30,034 nucleotides of DNA from CAYNWK01 sp964400875 (GTDB lineage Bacteria; Chloroflexota; Anaerolineae; Anaerolineales; UBA4823). The notes under the pieces were generated by a model. It was not told the origin of the DNA. It made no database searches and saw only the letters and a program-made list of their open reading frames with translations. The stretch lies in the NCBI GenBank assembly GCA_964400875.1, contig CAYNWK010000046.1:1-30034 (forward strand), written 5' to 3'. Below are positions 23,707 through 29,776 of the stretch, one piece after another; positions within the stretch are counted from its first letter, which is position 1; each line of letters starts with the position of its first letter. A program made the translations under genes and the position numbers.

Positions 23707-24387
23707 CTAATCCAGCTTCAACGGCTCCCAGTGATCGACGCTCCAGCCTACGTAAGCGACGGGCGTGCCGCCGCGCCGGGCCGGGCGCAGTTTTTCAACC
23801 AGGATACGGCCCGTATCCAGGGGGGTTCCCTCCTGGGTCTTCACCGCTGCGACGCCCGCGGTGAGCAGATCAGCCGGCGAACAGTAACCGTTCAATTCAC
23901 GCACGTTCCCGATGGCGATATAACGCCCGTCCTCCCCGGAAGCAGCCAGACCCACCGCGGCTAAAGCGCCGACCACGCCTTGCTCGTCCCCACCCAGACC
24001 GAGTAGTTTTATTGCGTGGGCCTGCGCGAGGCGGCGAGCCTCCTCCTGGCTGAGCACTTCCCGCTGCGCCCTCCGGCCAAAGGCGATGATTACCTGCGGA
24101 ACCTGCGCAGCCAGGCACAACCCGGGATCGCTGCCCGGTTGTAGATCCGCCAGGATATGCAGGCGCACCCGCTCCGCCAGATAGTCCAGATCGGCGGCCG
24201 CATCGAGCAAGATCGCCGCGCTGCTGTTGTTCTTCGTATATGGAACGCGCGGGTCGAGCAACAGCTGGTGGCGGACGACGCCGACTACTGGGTAATCCTG
24301 GTTGAGGTCTGCGGCGATCTGGCGGGCCAGGTTGCCAGTCCCTCGAGATTCGGCGTTATCCGTATCGTCCAAACCAATGTAGATCAT
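23707..24387 (-). CDS. TiaS-like N-terminal domain protein
   Basis: This 226-aa protein begins MIYIGLDDTDN and continues SRGTGNLARQIA, the DDTD signature of archaeal TiaS (tRNA-Ile2 2-agmatinylcytidine synthase). A later segment VVRHQLLLDPRVPYTKNNSSA matches the TiaS region that reads roughly RLPHLNPxIPxKTRGNGA. It is about half the length of TiaS (over 400 aa) and lacks the OB-fold and zinc-ribbon parts. Bacteria modify the same tRNA with TilS, so this protein probably acts on another substrate, perhaps through the ATP-dependent kinase chemistry of the DDTD domain. GAGG lies about 9 nt before ATG 24387. It is divergent from the DUF134 operon and shares its regulatory region. Confidence 0.75.
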   Translation of the reverse strand: MIYIGLDDTDNAESRGTGNLARQIAADLNQDYPVVGVVRHQLLLDPRVPYTKNNSSAAILLDAAADLDYLAERVRLHILADLQPGSDPGLCLAAQVPQVIIAFGRRAQREVLSQEEARRLAQAHAIKLLGLGGDEQGVVGALAAVGLAASGEDGRYIAIGNVRELNGYCSPADLLTAGVAAVKTQEGTPLDTGRILVEKLRPARRGGTPVAYVGWSVDHWEPLKLD

Positions 24388-24417
24388 CTTTTTTCCTCTA
24401 TTTCATCCGACACTTCG

Positions 24418-24425
24418 ATTATAAT
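24418..24425. promoter_or_regulatory. Overlapping divergent -10 boxes
   Basis: The octamer ATTATAAT reads as TATAAT on both strands: 24420-24425 for the plus-strand operon starting at 24481 and 24418-24423 for the minus-strand gene starting at 24387. The two promoters cannot easily be occupied at once. Confidence 0.5.
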
Positions 24426-24451
24426 TTGTTATGGGCATATGCCCATAACAA
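24426..24451. promoter_or_regulatory. Perfect 26-bp palindrome, probable operator
   Basis: TTGTTATGGGCAT (24426-24438) is followed directly by its exact reverse complement (24439-24451). It begins just after the plus-strand -10 box, covering that transcription start, and it covers the -35 region of the minus-strand promoter. One protein could thus control both genes. The DUF134 helix-turn-helix protein encoded downstream is the obvious candidate (inference). It differs from the classical E. coli ModE site, which is richer in TATAT. Confidence 0.8.
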
Positions 24452-24480
24452 TTGGTAAAAACATACCCAAAGGAGGTTCC

Positions 24481-24750
24481 ATGAGCAAGATCTTTGTACG
24501 CCACCGCCGCCACGTCGGCCGCGGCGCGGGAAGACCGCGTTTCGCCATCGTCGCTGTGCAAGGGACCGACCTGCACATCTTTAAGACTCGGGTGCGCCGG
24601 GCCGAATTGGAAAAATTAGCCCAGGAGGTTGGCGCCGAGATCGTCTTCCTGCCCCGCGGCGAGCAAGAGGGCGAAGCCGAAGAGGGTTGGGACCTGGAAG
24701 AAGGCGGCGGGCGCAAACGCCGGCGCAAGAAAAACCAGGGCAAGAATTAG
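24481..24750 (+). CDS. Small conserved-looking protein of unknown function
   Basis: I do not recognise this 89-aa protein. It has a compact N-terminal part (MSKIFVRHRRHVGRGAGRPR, then FAIVAVQGTDLHIFKTRVRR and AELEKLAQEVGAEIVFLPRG) that looks like a beta-alpha-beta domain. It ends with an acidic stretch (EQEGEAEEGWDLEEGG) and a very basic tail (RKRRRKKNQGKN). There is no Cys, signal peptide or membrane helix. AAAGGAGG lies 5 nt before ATG 24481, so it is well translated. It is first in an operon with DUF134, 5 nt upstream of that gene, directly behind the palindromic operator. A nucleic-acid or regulator-binding role is possible but unproven. Confidence 0.75.
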   Translation: MSKIFVRHRRHVGRGAGRPRFAIVAVQGTDLHIFKTRVRRAELEKLAQEVGAEIVFLPRGEQEGEAEEGWDLEEGGGRKRRRKKNQGKN

Positions 24751-24755
24751 CACAC

Positions 24756-25085
24756 ATGCCAAGACCTCGCAAGCGGCGCCGGTTGAGGCACAAGCCGCGC
24801 CAGCTGACCTTCAAACCCGCCGGCGTGGCGCTGAATGACCTGCGCCTGGTCCAGTTGCGGCACGAGGAGCTGGAAGCGTTGCGGCTGGCAGACCTGGAAG
24901 GGCTTACCCAAACACAGGCTGCCGAGTCGATGGGCGTTTCGCGTTCAACCTTTCAGCGCATGCTGACCAATGCCCGCCGCCAGACGGCGATGGCGCTGGT
25001 TGAGGGGCAAGCTCTCTCGGTAGAGGGCGGCGACTACGTTGTAGCCGAGCGGCAGCGCCGCGGCCCGCGCCGCCAGAGAGACTGA
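24756..25085 (+). CDS. DUF134 family helix-turn-helix protein
   Basis: This 109-aa protein is a clear DUF134 member. It starts MPRPRKRRRL and carries FKPAG, then HEELEALRLADLEGL TQTQAAESMGVSRSTFQRML (about residues 36-70) as a sigma-like helix-turn-helix, and ALVEGQALSVEGG. DUF134 genes are often found near iron-molybdenum cofactor or oxyanion-related genes in anaerobes, and the family is thought to be DNA-binding. Here it follows the small protein by 5 nt and lies next to molybdate/tungstate genes. It probably binds the palindrome upstream of its own operon. The last residues are Arg-rich (RRGPRRQRD). No strong ribosome binding site is seen before ATG 24756, so translation may be coupled. 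Confidence 0.87.
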   Translation: MPRPRKRRRLRHKPRQLTFKPAGVALNDLRLVQLRHEELEALRLADLEGLTQTQAAESMGVSRSTFQRMLTNARRQTAMALVEGQALSVEGGDYVVAERQRRGPRRQRD

Positions 25086-25107
25086 CGAACCTGATCCTCC
25101 CCTGCGG

Positions 25108-25938
25108 TTAAGTATCGCGGTAGAGACGAGTCCCCGGATTTTCGCCCGCCAGCGCGCGGGTTAGGCTCTCCGGCTCAAACCCATCGACCAGCAAGACCTC
25201 TTTCACGCTGCGAGCGTTCGCCAGGCTTGCTAAGAGAGCCCGCTCGACGGGAAGATCGTTCAGATCGCGGGCCAGCAAATCGCTCACCGCGATCTCGGGG
25301 ATGAACTCGGCCTGGGGATCCTTCTTGGGATCGGCGCTAAACATACCGCGTTCATCCTTAACCAGGATACAGCGCTGCGCGCCGAGCACCTCCGCGGTCA
25401 AAAAAGCGCCTACATCCGTGCGGTGGGCGGGGATACGCCCTTGAGGGGCAGGTTCTTCCCACAAACCGTAGGGCGGCATGGCGTGCATCACCGGGATGGC
25501 GCCCAACGCCATGTAGGCGGGCAATTTAACCATATCATCGTGGCCGATCTTAACCCCGCCGTGGGGAGCCAGCAGCAAGGAGACCATCAACGCGTTCTGC
25601 TCGCTGATGCTGGAACCAAGTTTTGCCAGGACGCCGGTGGGCATGCCCAGATCCAGGGCGATGGCGTAAGCGTGGCGGCTGCGTGTACCCCCGCCGGTGG
25701 TAACCAGGATCTGGTGCTCGGCGCGCAGCGCCACGATCGCTTCTAACAAAGGCAACAGCACGGCGCTGCCTCGATCAACGATGCTCTGCCCGCCCAGCTT
25801 GATCACATTCAGCTGCGGCATGGGCCGGAAAACCCTGGCGGTCTCGGTGCCTTCCAGCAAAGCCTTATCCATCAGCGACTCGGCCATCAGCGGCGAATCG
25901 ATGTGCAGCCTGCCGCTGCTATCTCTTTTCAAGCCCAT
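25108..25938 (-). CDS. Molybdenum/tungsten storage protein-like (MosA/MosB family)
   Basis: This 276-aa protein has the amino-acid-kinase fold of the Azotobacter molybdenum storage protein subunits. Matching segments are NVIKLGGQSIVDRGSAVLLP, TTGGGTRSRHAYAIALDLGM, GVLAKLGSSISEQNALM, MPPYGLW, IPAHRTDVGAFLTAEVLG, LVKDERGMFSADPKKD and ESLTRALAGENPGT. The closest remembered match is MosB. In Azotobacter two different subunits build a hexamer holding polyoxometalate clusters in an ATP-dependent way; here a single gene is seen, so a homohexamer is likely. UMP kinase is the alternative but is less fitting. AGGAG lies about 8 nt before ATG 25938. It is downstream of TupA in the same direction. Confidence 0.85.
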   Translation of the reverse strand: MGLKRDSSGRLHIDSPLMAESLMDKALLEGTETARVFRPMPQLNVIKLGGQSIVDRGSAVLLPLLEAIVALRAEHQILVTTGGGTRSRHAYAIALDLGMPTGVLAKLGSSISEQNALMVSLLLAPHGGVKIGHDDMVKLPAYMALGAIPVMHAMPPYGLWEEPAPQGRIPAHRTDVGAFLTAEVLGAQRCILVKDERGMFSADPKKDPQAEFIPEIAVSDLLARDLNDLPVERALLASLANARSVKEVLLVDGFEPESLTRALAGENPGTRLYRDT

Positions 25939-25982
25939 ACGCTACTCCTGGTTAATGCTCCTTTGGAGCTCATAATTAAACC

Positions 25983-26019
25983 GGGATGTTCGGGCAGGCG
26001 CTGCCCGTCCAAACATCCC
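25983..26019 (-). terminator. Strong hairpin between tupA and the storage-protein gene
   Basis: On the minus strand GGGATGTT...AACATCCC and an inner GGGCAG-CGC-CTGCCC form a long stem with one internal loop. No pure T tract follows, so it may attenuate or stabilise the mRNA rather than stop it fully, letting some transcription reach the storage gene. It resembles the hairpin at 7036-7070. Confidence 0.5.
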
Positions 26020-26047
26020 AAGATCTCACCAAGTTTAGCACAGCGGC

Positions 26048-26944
26048 TTATTGCTGCTCGTTCCAGGGGTTCGAATCGGGGGTGAAGAGCGGCGAACCGA
26101 ACTGCTCAACGCCGTACCCGGCGATCAGCTCTTGCGTGGGGACGGAAATCAGCCAGTCGATGAAGGCGTTCGCCAGGTCGTTTTGGATGTGCGGACCCTT
26201 ATCCGGGTTCACAGCGATCACGCCGTACGGGTTGAACAGGATCGGGTCGCCTTCCACCAGTATGACCAGCTCGGTGCCCTCCAGGGTGCGCGCCAGGTAA
26301 GTGGCCCGGTCGCTCAAAGTGTAAGCCTGCTGCTCGTCCGCCAGGGTCAGCACGGCGCCCATCCCCTGCCCGGCGGAGATGTACCAGTCGCCGGAAGGCT
26401 CCAGGCCGGCGGCCTCCCAGATCGAGCGTTCCTTGGTATGGGTGCCGGAGTCATCGCCGCGGGAGACGAAGGGGGCCTCGGCTGCGGCGATGGCCTGAAA
26501 TGCGGCTGCGGCGTCGGTCATCCCACCGATCCCGGCGGGATCGCTCTCCGGGCCGACGATGACGAAGTCGTTGTACATCACGTCCTCACGGCGCACGCCG
26601 TGCCCGGCGGCCATGAACTCATCTTCCCGGGCGCGAGCGTGGACCAGCAGCACGTCGGCGTTGCCGTCCTCGCCGAGCTGCAAGGCCTGGCCGGTGCCGA
26701 CGGCGATCACGTCCACGGTGATACCAGTTTGGGCTTCAAAATCCGGCAGGATGTAATCCAGCAAGCCCGAATCATCGGTGCTGGTGGTGGTCGCCAGGAT
26801 CAACGAGCCGCCCGTCTCGCCGGATGTTTCCGTCGCTGGCGCGGTCGTCTCGACAGGTTCCGGGGTTTGGGCAGGGCCGCAGGCCCCCAACAACAGACTC
26901 AGAATAACGATCAAGCCGATCCAGGTGAGCAACTTCTTAGGCAT
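26048..26944 (-). CDS. tupA: Tungstate ABC transporter substrate-binding lipoprotein (TupA-type)
   Basis: This is a 298-aa extracytoplasmic binding lipoprotein with a signal peptide and lipobox LLGAC (C22), then a Thr/Pro-rich linker. The mature part starts with the TupA signature TTTSTDDSGLLDYI (52-65), whose Thr/Ser residues coordinate the oxyanion, followed by VDVIAVGTGQALQLGEDGNADVLLVHA and SRGDDSGTHTKE. TupA proteins bind tungstate with very high affinity and molybdate less well; specificity cannot be fixed from the motif alone. AGGAGG lies 6 nt before ATG 26944. The gene sits 60 bp after the ATPase gene in a B-C-A order, with the storage-like protein beyond it. Confidence 0.9.
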   Translation of the reverse strand: MPKKLLTWIGLIVILSLLLGACGPAQTPEPVETTAPATETSGETGGSLILATTTSTDDSGLLDYILPDFEAQTGITVDVIAVGTGQALQLGEDGNADVLLVHARAREDEFMAAGHGVRREDVMYNDFVIVGPESDPAGIGGMTDAAAAFQAIAAAEAPFVSRGDDSGTHTKERSIWEAAGLEPSGDWYISAGQGMGAVLTLADEQQAYTLSDRATYLARTLEGTELVILVEGDPILFNPYGVIAVNPDKGPHIQNDLANAFIDWLISVPTQELIAGYGVEQFGSPLFTPDSNPWNEQQ

Positions 26945-27004
26945 ACTTCGCCTCCTTAAGGTTGATAGAATGGGGCTTACCAGTTCAAAGGGGAACCGGA
27001 GTGC

Positions 27005-27736
27005 TTAATACACCATGCGGCCTTCGACGAAAGCCGCCGTGCGCGGATCGCGCGGTTGGTTGAAGAATTGATCGACGCCGGACACTTCGATTAGGCTTCC
27101 TTCGAGCATCAGGGCGGCGCGGTGAGCCAGCCGGCGCGCCTGGAAGACATTGTGGGTCACTAAAACCACGGTGACGCTCTGTTCCCGGTTGAGTTCGGTG
27201 ATGATCTCTTCGATCAAGCCGACGTTGTAAGGGTCCAGGTTTGCGGTGGGTTCGTCGAGCAGCAGCACATCCGGATCGATCACCATGGCGCGGGCCAGGG
27301 CGACGCGCTGGGCTTCGCCTCCCGAAAGGGTGCGGGCGCCCTCGTCGGCGAACTCGAACAGCCCGACCCTCTCCAGGACGCGTTCGATATCTTTGCGTTC
27401 GTCGCGCTGGCCGCGCAGGCGCAAGCCGAAGGCGATGTTGGCGCGCACGCTGCGGTTGAGCAGCATGGGGCGCTGGAAGACGGTGGTCACCTTGCGCCGC
27501 ATTTGGAGGGGCGGCTCCTGGTCCGCGCTGAAGGGTACCTGGCGGTAATGGATCGTCCCTTCACTCGGCGGTTCCAGGAAGTTCAGCAGGCGCAGCAGGG
27601 TGCTTTTTCCCGCGCCGCTGGGGCCGACCAGGCCAAAGACCTCGCCGCGTTCGATTTCCAGGGAGGGGATCTCTAGCACCCGCCGGCCTGCGTAATCCTT
27701 GGCGACGTTCTGCAGTGTATAGACGGGAGCGTTCAT
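27005..27736 (-). CDS. tupC: Tungstate ABC transporter ATP-binding protein (TupC-type)
   Basis: This is a 243-aa ABC ATPase that powers oxyanion import at the inner face of the membrane. Walker A is GPSGAGKS (38-45), the Q-loop is at VFQRP (residues 86-90), the signature is LSGGEAQRVALARAM (137-151) and Walker B is VLLLDEPTANLDP. The switch His is in LVTHN. It lacks the C-terminal TOBE/Mop oxyanion-sensing extension of ModC, so it would not sense molybdate itself. The ATG at 27736 overlaps the stop of the permease gene by 4 bp, the usual sign of coupled synthesis in one complex. Confidence 0.92.
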   Translation of the reverse strand: MNAPVYTLQNVAKDYAGRRVLEIPSLEIERGEVFGLVGPSGAGKSTLLRLLNFLEPPSEGTIHYRQVPFSADQEPPLQMRRKVTTVFQRPMLLNRSVRANIAFGLRLRGQRDERKDIERVLERVGLFEFADEGARTLSGGEAQRVALARAMVIDPDVLLLDEPTANLDPYNVGLIEEIITELNREQSVTVVLVTHNVFQARRLAHRAALMLEGSLIEVSGVDQFFNQPRDPRTAAFVEGRMVY

Positions 27737-28398
27737 TCGTCGAAGGCTCTCCCTTGCAGGCGCAGCATCGCCAGGTTGGCAAAAAAGGAAAGCCCCAGCA
27801 GCACGACGCCGAGCGCCATCGCCAGGTCGAAATTCCCTTTGCGGGTTTCCAGGACGATTGCGGTGGTCAGCACGCGGGTTTTATGCTCAATGTTGCCGCC
27901 CACCAGCATCACCGCGCCGACCTCGGAGATGATGCTGCCGAAGCCGGCGATGATCGAGACGATCACACCGACGCGGGCCTCCAGGACTACGGTCACGGCC
28001 AGCTGGCGCTGGGTAGCGCCGAGGGCGCGAATTTGCCGGTACAGGCCCGGGTCGACGCCCATAACTGCCGCCATGGTAAACCCGGATACCAGCGGAAAAG
28101 CGATGATGGTTTGAGCCACGATCATGGCCGCAGGGGTAAAAAGGTCGGGCAGGAATGACAGGTCCAGGGCGCTCAACGGGCCGCCGCGCGAGAGCATCAG
28201 GTAGACGAAGAGGCCCACTACCACCGGCGGAAAACCCATGCCGGTATAGAGCAGAGCAACCATGATGCGCCGCCCGATGAAGCGGTTCAAGCCCATGAAC
28301 ACCCCCAAGGGGATGCCGATCAAGGTGCTGAACAACAGCGCCGTCCCGGTGACGCGCAGTGAAAGCCCGACGATCTCGACCAGGGCCGGGTCAAACAT
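27733..28398 (-). CDS. tupB: Tungstate ABC transporter permease (TupB-type)
   Basis: This 221-aa permease has about five to six membrane helices and the ABC importer EAA-like loop QIRALGATQRQLAVTVVLEARVG, which contacts the ATPase. Other TupB-like parts are LRVTGTALLFSTLIGIPLGV and GFGSIISEVGAVMLVGGNIE. It would form the channel for the TupA-delivered oxyanion. ATG 28398 is chosen as start (MFDPALVEIVGLSLRVTG); an in-frame TTG at 28443 would place the start upstream of the predicted -10 region. No convincing Shine-Dalgarno is seen, and the leader would be short. It is the first gene of the minus-strand transport operon and is divergent from the GntR regulator. Confidence 0.88.
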   Translation of the reverse strand: MFDPALVEIVGLSLRVTGTALLFSTLIGIPLGVFMGLNRFIGRRIMVALLYTGMGFPPVVVGLFVYLMLSRGGPLSALDLSFLPDLFTPAAMIVAQTIIAFPLVSGFTMAAVMGVDPGLYRQIRALGATQRQLAVTVVLEARVGVIVSIIAGFGSIISEVGAVMLVGGNIEHKTRVLTTAIVLETRKGNFDLAMALGVVLLGLSFFANLAMLRLQGRAFDE

Positions 28399-28403
28399 GG
28401 GCT

Positions 28404-28430
28404 GTATGTCCGCTAACCATACTGTATAAT
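28404..28430. promoter_or_regulatory. Promoter/operator region of the tup operon
   Basis: On the minus strand TATACA (28428-28423) could be a -10 box with transcription starting near 28416, about 18 nt before ATG 28398. The plus strand reads TATAAT (28425-28430) over the same bases. An inverted repeat GTATG-N9-CATAC (28404-28422) lies on the start site and may bind the divergent regulator. All of this is low certainty. Confidence 0.3.
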
Positions 28431-28558
28431 TGAAGGGATACAAACATACACACGAATCTTACCTGCGCTCCAGGAGATTGTCAAGCAAGGCTGCGGTTAT
28501 TTCCCACCAACCGGACAGAACCAACGCCAGATACGGTCAACGAGTTCCCGGAAAAAGA

Positions 28559-28564
28559 TATAAT
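28559..28564 (+). promoter_or_regulatory. -10 box for the GntR-PBP regulator gene
   Basis: A consensus TATAAT lies 24 bp before ATG 28588. No good -35 box is found at 16-18 bp, so the promoter may need an activator, or be the second of two, with TATAAT at 28425-28430 as another candidate. Confidence 0.45.
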
Positions 28565-28587
28565 CTACGCGAGAGCGCAGACAAAAC

Positions 28588-29682
28588 ATGGAAGACCAAT
28601 ACCTCTACCAGCAAATCGCCGAGAGAATCCGCCAGGAGATCCTGACGGGACGGCTCGAAGCGGGCGACCGGCTGCCTTCGGTGCGGGAACTGGCCGCGCA
28701 GTGGAACTGCACGTTGGGCACCGCCCAGCGCGCTTATCACGAACTGGCCGAACAGCATCTCGTGGTCAGCCGCCCCGGACGCGGCACACAGGTAGCCGAT
28801 AAGTCCTCCCTCGCTGCCGACACCGCCCTGCGCCGCGCCAACCTGGTACACCGCGCCGAAGCTTTCCTGCTGGAGGCGCTGACCGCGGGTTTTGAAGCCC
28901 AGGAGGTCGAATCCGCTGTGCGCCAGGCCCTGGACCGCTGGCGGGTGCTCGAGCGCGAGCCGGATCGTCCCGCCGAACACACGCTGCGCTTCTCCGGCAG
29001 CCACGATCTGGCGGTCGCCTGGCTGGCGGCGCGTTTTGGCGAATTCACCGACGGCGGCAGGCTGGAGCTGGCCTTCACGGGCAGCCTGGGCGGGTTGATC
29101 GCCCTGGCCGAAGGTCACGCCGACCTGGCTGGAGCACACCTGTGGGATAAGGAGAGCGGGGAATATAACGCCCCCTACGTCCGCAGATTCCTGCCGAACG
29201 AACGGGTAGCTTTGCTGACCCTGGCCCACCGGCGCCTGGGACTGCTGGTCGCGCCCGGCAGCCCGCTCTCGATCGAGAGCCTGGACGACCTGGCGCGCCC
29301 CGAGGTCCGTTTCGTCAACCGCCAAGCCGGTTCCGGTACGCGCGTCTGGCTGGATTATGCTTTGCAAGAGGCAGAGATTGCGCCAACGCAGATCGACGGC
29401 TACGACGAGGAAAAAATGACCCACCTGGAGATAGCCCGGGCGATCGCCGAAGGCCGGGCCGACGCCGGATTGGGGCTGGAAACCGCCGCGCTCGCGTACG
29501 GGCTGGCGTTCTTTGAGCTGCGCCGCGAGCGCTATGACCTGGTCATCCCGGAGGTGACGCTGGATCGCCCCCAGCTCCAGGCGTTGTGCGCCTGGCTGGA
29601 ACTGGACGAGACGAAAAGCGCTATCGCCGAATTAGGCGGTTACGATCCAGAAGAATGCGGGAACCTGGTTTGGGTTGAGTGA
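28588..29682 (+). CDS. GntR-type regulator fused to a periplasmic-binding-like domain
   Basis: This is a 364-aa one-component regulator. Residues about 1-75 form a GntR winged helix (QEILTGRLEAGDRLPSVREL, then CTLGTAQRAYHELAEQHLVV and SRPGRGTQV). From about residue 130 a type-2 periplasmic-binding-protein-like domain follows (TLRFSGSHDLAVAWLAARF, TGSLGGLIALAEGHADLAGAHL, RQAGSGTRVWLDYAL, AIAEGRADAGLGLETAAL). Such PBP-like domains in cytoplasmic regulators (PF12727-type) bind molybdate or tungstate in other proteins, so it is a probable intracellular oxyanion sensor. It is divergent from the tup operon and likely controls it. No strong ribosome binding site precedes ATG 28588. Confidence 0.87.
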   Translation: MEDQYLYQQIAERIRQEILTGRLEAGDRLPSVRELAAQWNCTLGTAQRAYHELAEQHLVVSRPGRGTQVADKSSLAADTALRRANLVHRAEAFLLEALTAGFEAQEVESAVRQALDRWRVLEREPDRPAEHTLRFSGSHDLAVAWLAARFGEFTDGGRLELAFTGSLGGLIALAEGHADLAGAHLWDKESGEYNAPYVRRFLPNERVALLTLAHRRLGLLVAPGSPLSIESLDDLARPEVRFVNRQAGSGTRVWLDYALQEAEIAPTQIDGYDEEKMTHLEIARAIAEGRADAGLGLETAALAYGLAFFELRRERYDLVIPEVTLDRPQLQALCAWLELDETKSAIAELGGYDPEECGNLVWVE

Positions 29683-29776
29683 TAATGGGGGGAATTCCGA
29701 GAGTTACGGTACTTGTAGGAATTAGGAGAAGGGGCTTAGAGAATAATTTGGCTCCACGAGTGAACCGCGCCGACAG

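Noticed and set aside
24481..25085. The small protein and DUF134 genes as a toxin-antitoxin pair
   Set aside because: Size and spacing fit, but DUF134 is a known family linked with metal cofactor genes and the first protein has no toxin features.
26051..26959. A 302-codon plus-strand frame opposite tupA
   Set aside because: Shadow of a gene with a signal peptide, lipobox and TupA signature on the other strand.
4599..29729. Similar strings TTGTAAGAATTAGG near 4599 and TTGTAGGAATTAGG near 29713
   Set aside because: Only 14 bases match with one change and the flanks differ; too short to call a repeat.
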